64,000 nt of DNA from JAHCIE01 sp034431435 (GTDB taxonomy: Bacteria; Chloroflexota; Anaerolineae; Epilineales; JAHCIE01): positions 62,001 through 126,000 of the forward strand of contig DAOUDG010000084.1 of NCBI GenBank assembly GCA_034431435.1, written 5' to 3'. The translations under genes were made by a program, and so were the position numbers. Below the pieces are notes generated by a model that saw nothing but the letters and a program-made list of their open reading frames with translations, had not been told where the DNA came from and searched no databases. Of this stretch, positions 1-7,235 are shown piece by piece (within the stretch, counting starts at the first letter, position 1; the number at the start of each line of letters is the position of its first letter).

Positions 1-2
1 GC

Positions 3-1337
3 CACCCGTCGGACGTGTCCATCTTCGACCCGTCGGTTCACGGCGGCAGCATCCCCGCTGCCCTGGTCGCCCAGACGCTCGCCGTGCTGGGTATGTTCTT
101 CGTCCAGGGCGACACCTCCAACTTCCACAACTTGCCCGGCCGCCCCGTGTTCGATCCCCTCCTGGCCGTGTTCTTCGTCGTCGGCCTGGGGGTGGCGGTG
201 GTGGCCTGCGTCCGAGCGCGCGGCCGCGACCGCTCGCCCTACGCCCTGGCCGCGCTATGGGGCGGGCTGGGCCTGGCCCCGACTCTGTTCAGCGACGCCG
301 CCCCCAACTACTCCCGCGCCATCGGCGCGCTGCCCGTGTTGTGCCTGCTGACCGCGCTGGGGCTACTGACCGCCACGGAGGGGCTGGCGCGGGTCGTGAC
401 CGGTCGGGGACGGCCGGGCGACCCCGCCGCTACGGCTTCCAGCCCGCGTGCCGCTCCCTGGCTCGCCTTTGGCCTGCCAGCGCTGGTGCTCCTCGTCAGC
501 GGCGCGTGGACGGCGCGCGACTACTTCCAGGTGTGGAGCCAGCAGCCGGAGCTGTACTACTCTTACGACGCCGACAAGGAGGACGCGGCGCGGTTGATTC
601 AGGGCTGGACGGCCACCGATCGCGTCTACCTGATGCCCCTGTGGGCGACCCAATCCACCATCGACTTCCTGACCCGTGACAATCCGCCCGCCTCGATTGA
701 GATGTCGCGGGGGCTGATTCTACCCGCCGCCGATGGTCGGGACGCGCGCTACATCTTCCCCGCCGCCCAGGAGCGCCGCTCGCGCCTGCTGACGGGCTGG
801 CTCGGCGCCGCCGCCGAGCGTAGCATGCCCCTGGACCGCCAGGGCAACGGCCTGCTCATCGTCTACCGCGTGCCGAGCGCGGCGCGTCCCCAGTTCGTGG
901 GTGAGCGCATTGTCTGGGGCGCTGTCCGCCCTGCTCATGAGCGCGACGATCGCTTCGTCGACGCGCCGCGCCTCGTCGGCTGGCAGGGGGATACGACCCG
1001 CGTGCCCGGCGACCGCCTCCAGTACCTGCTGTATTGGCACGCGCCGCAGCCGCTCGATACGGACTTGACGGTGTTTGCCCACCTGGTGGACGCCACCGGC
1101 AAGACTGTCCTCCAGGATGACCACCAGCCCCTGTCCACGTCGCACCCGGTCTCGACGTGGCAGCCCAACGAGGTCATCCTCGATTACACCGAGTTCAGCC
1201 TGCCCGATACCCTGCCCCCCGGCCAATACACGCTGCGGGTCGGCTGGTACGACCTGGCGACGGGCCAGCGCCGACTTCTCGCATCCGGCGCCGATGAGCT
1301 AACCGTGGCTACGTTGGACGTGCGGGAGGCACAGTGA
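3..1337 (+). CDS. GT39-like membrane glycosyltransferase, C-terminal part (5' end outside window)
   Basis: The reading frame is open from the first bases of the window, so the gene starts upstream and only its last ~444 residues are visible. At least four hydrophobic helices are followed by a soluble part and a C-terminal beta-sandwich of about 140 residues (motifs LYWHAP, FAHLVDATG, PPGQYTLRVGWYD). The segment around LGMFFVQGD aligns by eye with LGMFFLKGD in the 973-codon gene at 7228-10146, so the two are paralogues; that gene has a full N-terminal GT39-like domain, which I infer here too. The expected role is transfer of sugars from a polyprenyl-phosphate donor at the outer membrane face. 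A GTG at 15 exists but is unlikely to be the true start. The next gene follows after 40 bases. Confidence 0.75.
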   Translation, partial: HPSDVSIFDPSVHGGSIPAALVAQTLAVLGMFFVQGDTSNFHNLPGRPVFDPLLAVFFVVGLGVAVVACVRARGRDRSPYALAALWGGLGLAPTLFSDAAPNYSRAIGALPVLCLLTALGLLTATEGLARVVTGRGRPGDPAATASSPRAAPWLAFGLPALVLLVSGAWTARDYFQVWSQQPELYYSYDADKEDAARLIQGWTATDRVYLMPLWATQSTIDFLTRDNPPASIEMSRGLILPAADGRDARYIFPAAQERRSRLLTGWLGAAAERSMPLDRQGNGLLIVYRVPSAARPQFVGERIVWGAVRPAHERDDRFVDAPRLVGWQGDTTRVPGDRLQYLLYWHAPQPLDTDLTVFAHLVDATGKTVLQDDHQPLSTSHPVSTWQPNEVILDYTEFSLPDTLPPGQYTLRVGWYDLATGQRRLLASGADELTVATLDVREAQ

Positions 1338-1377
1338 GCGCGATCTGCCATCCCGCACTGCACGAGGGCGGCGCCCC

Positions 1378-3297
1378 GTGACCACCCGCGCTGCCGTCGG
1401 CTCGCCCGCCGTCGCCTCGCGCGTCATGCCCCGCGCCTGGGCGCTATCGCTGGCCGCACCGGGGCTGGTCATCCTGCTCGGCTTCGCCCTGCGTGTCGCC
1501 TGGCTCGACCGCCAGAGTCTGTGGAGTGACGAGTACATCACCCTGGTGCGCTCTGGCGCGACACTCGGCGATATGCTGGCGGCCATGCCCGTCGAGCACA
1601 CGCCTCTATACTTCGTCCTGCTCCACCTGTGGTTTGCCGTGGCGGGCAGTGGCGACTTCGCCTTGCGCTTCCCGTCGGCGGCGTGGGGTACGCTGAGCAT
1701 CGCCCTGGTCTACGCCCTGGGGCGGCGTGTCTTCGACCCGCGTGTCGGACTCGTCGGTGCGGTCCTGCTCGCCGCCAACCCCTTCCAGGTGTGGTACGCC
1801 CAGGACGCCCGCATGTACACCCAACTGGCCGCCCTCGGGCTGGCCGCACTGCTGGCCCTCGACGTGGCGCTGGATCGCCTCGACCGTCGCGGCTCCATCT
1901 TGTGGCGCGCGTGGCCCTGGCTCGCCTACGCCATCCTGGGCGCGCTGGCCCTGTACACCCACTACTACGCCGTCATCGCCCTGACAATCGCCGCCGTCTA
2001 CGCCATCGGTCGGCTGCTGGCGCGGCCGACTGACCGCGCGCGTGGCTGGCGGGCCTTCCTGGCCGCCGAGGTAGGCATCGCCCTGCTGTTCCTCCCCTGG
2101 CTGCCACGCGCGGCAGGGCTGCTGAGCTTCCCCGGCTGGCGCGAGCCGGTGGCGACGACGCCCTGGCAGCTGGCGGGTATCTACAGCTTCGGCGAGACTG
2201 TCCCGCCCGCCGTCGCCCCCTGGCTCAACCTGCTCGCCGTCGTCCTCCTCGCCATCGGCCTCGCCGCGCTGCTGTGGGGGCGCGGACAATCCCTAATCGC
2301 TAATCTTCAATCCCCCGCGACTATTCTGGCTGTCGCCGCCCTGGCTGTTCCTGCCCTCGTCGTCGCCGCGCTGCTGCTGCGCAAGCCCGACTTCCACCCG
2401 CGCTACTTCATCGCCGCCACGCCCATCCTCAGCCTGATCATCGCCCAGGGCATCGTGACCCTGGGGCGGCGCGTTCCACTGCTGGGCTGGGGAACGCTGG
2501 CCGTCGTGCTGGCGCTGAGCGCGTACAGTCTCAACCTGTGGTATACCGACACCACCTACGCCAAGGCCCACTACAAGGATTACATGCTTGGCATCCTGGC
2601 CCAGGCGGGCGACAACGATGCCCTGCTGCTTCAGGGACCGAGCCAGTTCCTCGCTCGCCGCTATGGCAGCGACAACCTTGCCCGCACCGTCAACCTCCAG
2701 AGCAGTCGCCTGCGTGACCGCCCGCTGGCCGAGATTCAGCAGGTGGTGGCCGACACCGCCGCCGAATACTCGCCAGTCTGGCTGGCTGTGGAACAGCCCC
2801 AGATGCCCGGCGAGGTCAAGGCCTGGCTCGACAGCCACGGCTACCAGCTCGATGTGGACGGCGCGGGCAACATCAGCCTGTGGGCCTACGCCTTCCCCCG
2901 CCACATGCCCGCCCCGCGTCCGCCCGCCGATCTCAGCGGCCCCGCGCCCATCGACCTGACCTGGGCGGCGTCACCCACCCCCGCCCATCCCGGCGACATC
3001 GTGGCGATGGGCCTTGCGTGGACGCCCACCGCGCCCGTCCCGCCCAACCTCAAAGTCTCGCTTCGTCTGGCCGCGGCCGACGGCCGCCTTGTCTGGCAGC
3101 GCGACCGCCTCCCGGTCGATGGCGTCATGCCCAGCGATAGGTGGCAGGTGGGTCAGCCGGTCGCCGACCGCTACGCGGTGCGCCTGCCCGCCGACCTCGC
3201 CCCCGGCGAGTACACCTGGCGAGTCATCCTCTACGACGGGGCGAGCCTGGTCGAGCAGCGCGCCGCCACGCTAGGCTCGCTGACGGTGGCGCAGTAG
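1378..3297 (+). CDS. GT39/ArnT-like membrane glycosyltransferase with C-terminal beta domain
   Basis: This 639-residue protein has about 10-12 membrane helices, then a soluble tail. The motif WSDEYITL (Asp51-Glu52) lies in the first periplasmic loop, where GT39/GT83 enzymes carry their catalytic acidic pair. PFQVWYAQDARMY downstream is also typical of the family. The tail from about residue 520 is a beta-sandwich ending LAPGEYTWRVILYDG, related to those in the neighbouring paralogues. The likely reaction is transfer of a sugar from a polyprenyl-phosphate carrier to a glycan or protein; acceptor and sugar cannot be told. I used the GTG at 1378; ATG at 1426 is an alternative. A heptamer repeat at 2287-2314 is translated in frame inside the membrane domain. 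The next start is 3 bases after the stop. Confidence 0.85.
   Translation: MTTRAAVGSPAVASRVMPRAWALSLAAPGLVILLGFALRVAWLDRQSLWSDEYITLVRSGATLGDMLAAMPVEHTPLYFVLLHLWFAVAGSGDFALRFPSAAWGTLSIALVYALGRRVFDPRVGLVGAVLLAANPFQVWYAQDARMYTQLAALGLAALLALDVALDRLDRRGSILWRAWPWLAYAILGALALYTHYYAVIALTIAAVYAIGRLLARPTDRARGWRAFLAAEVGIALLFLPWLPRAAGLLSFPGWREPVATTPWQLAGIYSFGETVPPAVAPWLNLLAVVLLAIGLAALLWGRGQSLIANLQSPATILAVAALAVPALVVAALLLRKPDFHPRYFIAATPILSLIIAQGIVTLGRRVPLLGWGTLAVVLALSAYSLNLWYTDTTYAKAHYKDYMLGILAQAGDNDALLLQGPSQFLARRYGSDNLARTVNLQSSRLRDRPLAEIQQVVADTAAEYSPVWLAVEQPQMPGEVKAWLDSHGYQLDVDGAGNISLWAYAFPRHMPAPRPPADLSGPAPIDLTWAASPTPAHPGDIVAMGLAWTPTAPVPPNLKVSLRLAAADGRLVWQRDRLPVDGVMPSDRWQVGQPVADRYAVRLPADLAPGEYTWRVILYDGASLVEQRAATLGSLTVAQ
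2287..2314 (+). repeat. heptamer-periodic repeat array inside a CDS
   Basis: The units ccctaat, cgctaat and cttcaat follow each other at exactly 7-base spacing. The array is translated as QSLIANLQSP (about residues 304-313) in a loop of the GT39-like protein. Its composition is much more AT-rich than the flanking codons, which suggests an inserted element. Confidence 0.75.
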
Positions 3298-3300
3298 GCC

Positions 3301-5526
3301 ATGTCCACCACCGCGCCACCCCTGACTGCTCGCACCGAGCGCACCGCCGCGCCGACCCGCGCCCTGCCCTGGTCACGCTGGGACGTCCTGGCGCTGCTGA
3401 CCCTCGCTGCCCTGGTCCTCGTGCTCCTGACCCCGGTCCTGGCGGGTCGAGCCGACTTTCCGGCCGGCGACTTCATCGACCAGTTCTACGCCTTCGCCCG
3501 TTTCGCCTCGGCGGAGCTGGCCCACGGCCGCCTGCCCACCTGGAACCCCTACACCTTTAGCGGCACGCCGTTCCTGGCCGACATCCAGTCGGGCGTCTTC
3601 TATCCTCCCAATCTGCTGATGCTACTCTATGGTGCGACGCGCGGCGGCAACCTGCCCCTGACCGCCCTGTATGTCCAGGTCGCACTGCACCTGTTCCTGG
3701 CGGGCGCGTTTACCTACGCCCTGGCTCGCCGCCGCCTGGGCAACCGCTGGGCGGCTCTCCTGGCCGGCGTCACCTTCGCCCTCGGCGGCTACCTGACCAG
3801 TTACCCCCCGCTACAACTCGCTGTCCTCCAGACGGACACCTGGCTGCCGCTGCTCGTCCTCGCCATCGATGCTGCGGTGTTGCGCTGGGGAGAGACTAGG
3901 GATGCGCCCATCACCCATCGCCCATCGCTAATCCCTAATCTCCTATCGCTCATCCTCGTCTGGGCGCTCGTCTTCCTACCCGGCCACCCGCAGTCAGCCA
4001 TGTACGTCGCCTACGCCGCGCTGGCCTGGGCCGTGTACCGCGCCTGGGGCGCCGGTCTCGGCTGGTGGCGCGGGCTGCTGTTGGCGGGCGGGACGGCCCT
4101 GGGCGGGCTGGCCCTCGCCGCCGCGCAGTGGCTGCCGAGCCTGGAGTACGCCCGCCTGTCGGTGCGCGCCGCTGCCAGTTACGATCAACTATCCCACGGC
4201 TTCCCCTTCCGCGATCTGGTGCAGATAGTTGCGCCCGGCCTGGCCAGCCTGTGGTCGCCACTGTATGTCGGCCTCATCCCGTTGAGCCTCGCGCTATACG
4301 CCGCCCTCCACGCCAACCGCCGCGACGACAGCGGCTTCTGGGCGGGGTTGGGGCTGGTCGCGCTGCTGCTGTCCTTCGGCGGCGGCCTGTTCGTCTACCC
4401 TGCCTTCTACTGGCTGGTTCCCGGCTTCAACCTGTTCCAATCCCAGGAACGCGCCGCCTTCCTGGTCAGCCTTGCCCTCGCGCTGCTGGCGGGCGCGGGC
4501 CTGGCGCGGCTCCTGGCGCGGCGCGGCGGGCAGCCAGACCCTGCCCCTACCGCGTTCGAGGGTGGACGGCCTCGCCCCCTCTCCCCCCTCCGCCTCCCCC
4601 CCTCTACGGCGGGCGTGGCGGACATGGGTAGCCTGAGGGTCTTGGCCCTCAGCGTGCTGGTCCTGACAGCCGTCGATTTGCTGCGCGTCGCCATGCCGCT
4701 GCTGGCGGGGCCGCCGCTGCCCTCAGACCTGGGCTATCCGACGGCGCTCATCGCCCCGCTGCGGGCAGACGCTGCCCCGTCCCGCGTCGAGAACGAGTAT
4801 CGCCTGCCGGGTAACTACGGCGTCCTGGCAGGTGTCGAGGACACCTGGGGCGCAAGTCCGCTACGCCTTCAGCGCTATGCGGACTTCTACGCCGCCGTGC
4901 CGCCGGACCGCCGTCGCCGCCTGCTCAATGTCGGCCACTTCGTCACCTGGCATACCGACATCCCCGGCATGACCGAGGTCGCCCGCCTGCCCGTCACCAA
5001 TCCTATCACCGGTGTGGCCGAGACGAGCTACGTCTTGCGCGCGGACCCCGGCCCCCGCGCCTGGCTCAGCTACGCCGCCGAGATGGCCGACGACGCGCCC
5101 GCCCTGGCTCGTCTGGCCGAGCCTGCCTTCGACCCGTGGCAGACAACCCTCGTCGCCCCCACCGATGCGGCAGCGCTGCCTGCCCTGGCCGGCGGTGGCC
5201 CGCCCGCCGCGCCGCCCGCCTACCACCGCCTGTCGCCCACCCACATCGCCGTCGATGTTGACACGCCCCGCGCTGGCCTGCTCAACCTGTCGGAGGTGTG
5301 GTACCCCGGCTGGACCGCGACGGTTGACGGCCAGCCCGCGCCCCTGTTGCGCGCCCACACGACGCTGATGGCCGTGCCGGTCGCGGCGGGCGCCCAGCGT
5401 GTCGAGCTGCGCTTCGACCCACCCCTCGTGAAGATCGGCCTCCTGATTAGCGGCGCCGCGCTGCTGCTCATCATCATCGTCGCCCTGTGGGCCGTGTCGC
5501 GCTCCGGGATCCGGAGGCGCGCATGA
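3301..5526 (+). CDS. YfhO-like multi-pass membrane protein
   Basis: The 741-residue product has about 12 membrane helices and the family hallmarks: an N-terminal loop with acidic residues (DFIDQFYAF, Asp57/Asp60), then GRLPTWNPYTFSGTPFLAD, a helix with FQSQERAAF, and a C-terminal soluble part ending in YPGWTATVDGQPAPLLRA followed by a last membrane helix. YfhO proteins are GT-C fold enzymes; B. subtilis YfhO is needed for glycosylation of lipoteichoic acid. A similar glycan-decorating role is inferred here. It is sandwiched between GT39-like genes with 3-4 base junctions, so it belongs to the same operon. Two low-complexity insertions are translated: the heptamers at 3905-3953 and a proline-rich stretch near 4540-4615. 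Confidence 0.85.
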   Translation: MSTTAPPLTARTERTAAPTRALPWSRWDVLALLTLAALVLVLLTPVLAGRADFPAGDFIDQFYAFARFASAELAHGRLPTWNPYTFSGTPFLADIQSGVFYPPNLLMLLYGATRGGNLPLTALYVQVALHLFLAGAFTYALARRRLGNRWAALLAGVTFALGGYLTSYPPLQLAVLQTDTWLPLLVLAIDAAVLRWGETRDAPITHRPSLIPNLLSLILVWALVFLPGHPQSAMYVAYAALAWAVYRAWGAGLGWWRGLLLAGGTALGGLALAAAQWLPSLEYARLSVRAAASYDQLSHGFPFRDLVQIVAPGLASLWSPLYVGLIPLSLALYAALHANRRDDSGFWAGLGLVALLLSFGGGLFVYPAFYWLVPGFNLFQSQERAAFLVSLALALLAGAGLARLLARRGGQPDPAPTAFEGGRPRPLSPLRLPPSTAGVADMGSLRVLALSVLVLTAVDLLRVAMPLLAGPPLPSDLGYPTALIAPLRADAAPSRVENEYRLPGNYGVLAGVEDTWGASPLRLQRYADFYAAVPPDRRRRLLNVGHFVTWHTDIPGMTEVARLPVTNPITGVAETSYVLRADPGPRAWLSYAAEMADDAPALARLAEPAFDPWQTTLVAPTDAAALPALAGGGPPAAPPAYHRLSPTHIAVDVDTPRAGLLNLSEVWYPGWTATVDGQPAPLLRAHTTLMAVPVAAGAQRVELRFDPPLVKIGLLISGAALLLIIIVALWAVSRSGIRRRA
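3905..3953 (+). repeat. seven-unit heptamer array inside a CDS
   Basis: Seven consecutive 7-base units can be read without interruption: cgcccat, cacccat, cgcccat, cgctaat, ccctaat, ctcctat, cgctcat. They are translated in frame (about residues 202-218) within the hydrophobic part of the YfhO-like protein. A length of 49 bases is not a multiple of the array in all frames, so the flanks must have been adjusted to keep the frame open. Confidence 0.85.
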
Positions 5527-7235
5527 ACCTCGACTCCGCCGCGTCGTCGCGCCCCCAACCCATCAACCTTCGATCGTCAACGGTCAACGCGTGGTGGACC
5601 GCGCTAGGCCTGACCGCGCTGGCCCTGGTGTGGCGTGTCGTCGACCTGAACCGCTTCGCCACCTGGGACGAGCTATTCTGGAGCCACGCCGCCCTGCGTT
5701 TCTGGCGCGCGGTCCAGTCAGGAGCCTGGCCGCGTACCTACGTCATCGGCCAGCCGGGCGTCGTGGAGATGTGGCTGGGCAGTCTGGCGGCGACCGTGCG
5801 CGGCTGGCTCGGCGGCGAGGCTGTCTGGGAGGCCAGTCGCGCGGCGGGTCGCCCCCGCTACGACCCCGCGAACCTCCCCATGCTCGGCGCGGTTGCCGAC
5901 GAGGCGCGCTGGTTCACGCCCATGACAGGCCTGCTGACCGCTCTGGCTGTCGGCGGAACCTACCTGCTGGCGCGGCGGCTGCTGGGCGGGCGGGCCGCCC
6001 TGGTGGGCGCGCTGCTCCTCATCGTCAACCCCTTCTACCTGGCCCACTCGCGGGTCGTGGCCCTCGATGCCGTCCTGGCGAGCCTGATGCTGCTCAGCCT
6101 TCTGGCCTGGCTGGTCTACCTGCGCGAGGGCCACCTGGCCTTGTTGTTGCTGTCCGGTATCTTTGGCGGGCTGGCCGCCCTCCAGAAGACGACCGGTCTC
6201 TTCGTCCTCGGCTATGTTGGCCTGCTGTGCCTGATTCCCATCGCGCGGTCCATCGCTCGCCGCCAGCCGTGGGGGACTGTTGCCAAGGGCGTCGTACCCT
6301 TCGTTGGCTGGGTCGTCGTCGCCGCCGCGACGTACGTCGTCGTCTGGCCCGCCATGTGGGTCGCGCCGGTCGCTACCCTCGCCAATCTGGCGGAGACCTT
6401 GCGAGCCTACGCCCCCGCCGCCCACGACCCAACCTTCTTCATGGGCGAGGCGACCGTCGCGCCGGGGCCGCTATTCTACCCGCTGGTGGCCGTATTTCGC
6501 TCGTCGCCGCTGACGCTGCTTGGCCTGGGGCTGCTGGCGTGGCGGGCCGTGCGCCGCGACCGCGCGCTGCCGTGGCCGACCGTCGGCGCGCTGCTGCTCT
6601 ACGCCGGTCTCTTCGGCGTTGCCCTGTCGCTGTCGGCCGCCAAGTTCGAGCGCTACCTGCTGCCCGCTCTGCTGCCCCTTGATCTGGCGGCCGGCGTCGG
6701 CCTGGCCGCCGTGTTCCTGGGGGCATACACGCGGACCACGGACCACGGACCACGGACCACAAAAGACACCGCGTCTGGCAATCACCCGTCGGGCTTTGGT
6801 CCTTCGCCCTTCGTCGGACCCCTCCTCCTCGCTGCCCTCCTCCTCGGCCAGGGTCTGCTCGTTCTCAGCTACCACCCCTACTACCTGGCGTGGTATAATC
6901 CTCTCTTCGGCGGGCAGCGCGCCGCCCAACACAGCCTGCCGCTCGGTTGGGGCGAGGGCATGGAGCAGGCCGCCCAGTATCTGGCTGCCCAGCCCGACGC
7001 CGAGCGCCTCGTGGTGGCCTCGTGGGGGGCGGTGGGCCTCGCACCGTGGTTTCGCGGGCAGGTGATTCTGCCCGAGCGCCGCGCCCCCTGGCGCGAGGCC
7101 GACTATGCCGTGGTGTATGTCACCGACGTGCAGCGCGGCGACGACCTCGTCCAGGCCGTCGCCGGTCGCAACCCGGTCTTCGTCGGCCGCGTCCACGACC
7201 TCGACTACGTATGGGTGTATCGTTTGCGTGACTGA
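5523..7235 (+). CDS. GT39-like membrane glycosyltransferase
   Basis: The ATG at 5523 overlaps the preceding stop codon as ATGA, so I prefer it to the upstream in-frame ATG at 5487. The 570-residue protein has the acidic pair in TWDELFW (Asp49-Glu50), then VIGQPGVVEMWLGS and about ten membrane helices; NPFYLAHSRVVALD is typical of ArnT/PMT relatives. It probably transfers a sugar from a polyprenyl phosphate on the outer membrane face. It lacks the beta-sandwich tail of its neighbours. Two repeat-derived segments are translated: residues 13-22 from a heptamer array and residues 404-413 from a perfect four-copy array in the loop between two helices. Confidence 0.85.
   Translation: MNLDSAASSRPQPINLRSSTVNAWWTALGLTALALVWRVVDLNRFATWDELFWSHAALRFWRAVQSGAWPRTYVIGQPGVVEMWLGSLAATVRGWLGGEAVWEASRAAGRPRYDPANLPMLGAVADEARWFTPMTGLLTALAVGGTYLLARRLLGGRAALVGALLLIVNPFYLAHSRVVALDAVLASLMLLSLLAWLVYLREGHLALLLLSGIFGGLAALQKTTGLFVLGYVGLLCLIPIARSIARRQPWGTVAKGVVPFVGWVVVAAATYVVVWPAMWVAPVATLANLAETLRAYAPAAHDPTFFMGEATVAPGPLFYPLVAVFRSSPLTLLGLGLLAWRAVRRDRALPWPTVGALLLYAGLFGVALSLSAAKFERYLLPALLPLDLAAGVGLAAVFLGAYTRTTDHGPRTTKDTASGNHPSGFGPSPFVGPLLLAALLLGQGLLVLSYHPYYLAWYNPLFGGQRAAQHSLPLGWGEGMEQAAQYLAAQPDAERLVVASWGAVGLAPWFRGQVILPERRAPWREADYAVVYVTDVQRGDDLVQAVAGRNPVFVGRVHDLDYVWVYRLRD
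5560..5587 (+). repeat. short heptamer array at the N-terminus of a GT39-like gene
   Basis: Units ccatcaa, ccttcga, tcgtcaa and cggtcaa sit at 7-base spacing. They encode residues 13-22 of the protein, just before the first membrane helix, where an insertion would be well tolerated. The match is looser than in the other arrays. Confidence 0.5.
6732..6759 (+). repeat. perfect 4 x 7-base tandem repeat (CGGACCA)
   Basis: CGGACCA occurs four times in direct succession with no mismatch. It is translated as a hydrophilic loop (around TTDHGPRTTK) between two membrane helices. About 60 bases later, TGGTCCTTCGCCCTTCGTCGG continues in a complementary heptamer style. Confidence 0.9.

Noticed and set aside
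3905..3953. The heptamer arrays considered as a CRISPR array
   Set aside because: Units are 7 bases long and directly adjacent, with no spacers and no cas genes nearby.
4540..4615. Proline-rich insertion in the YfhO-like gene considered as another heptamer array
   Set aside because: C-runs are irregular and no 7-base phase can be kept over more than two units.
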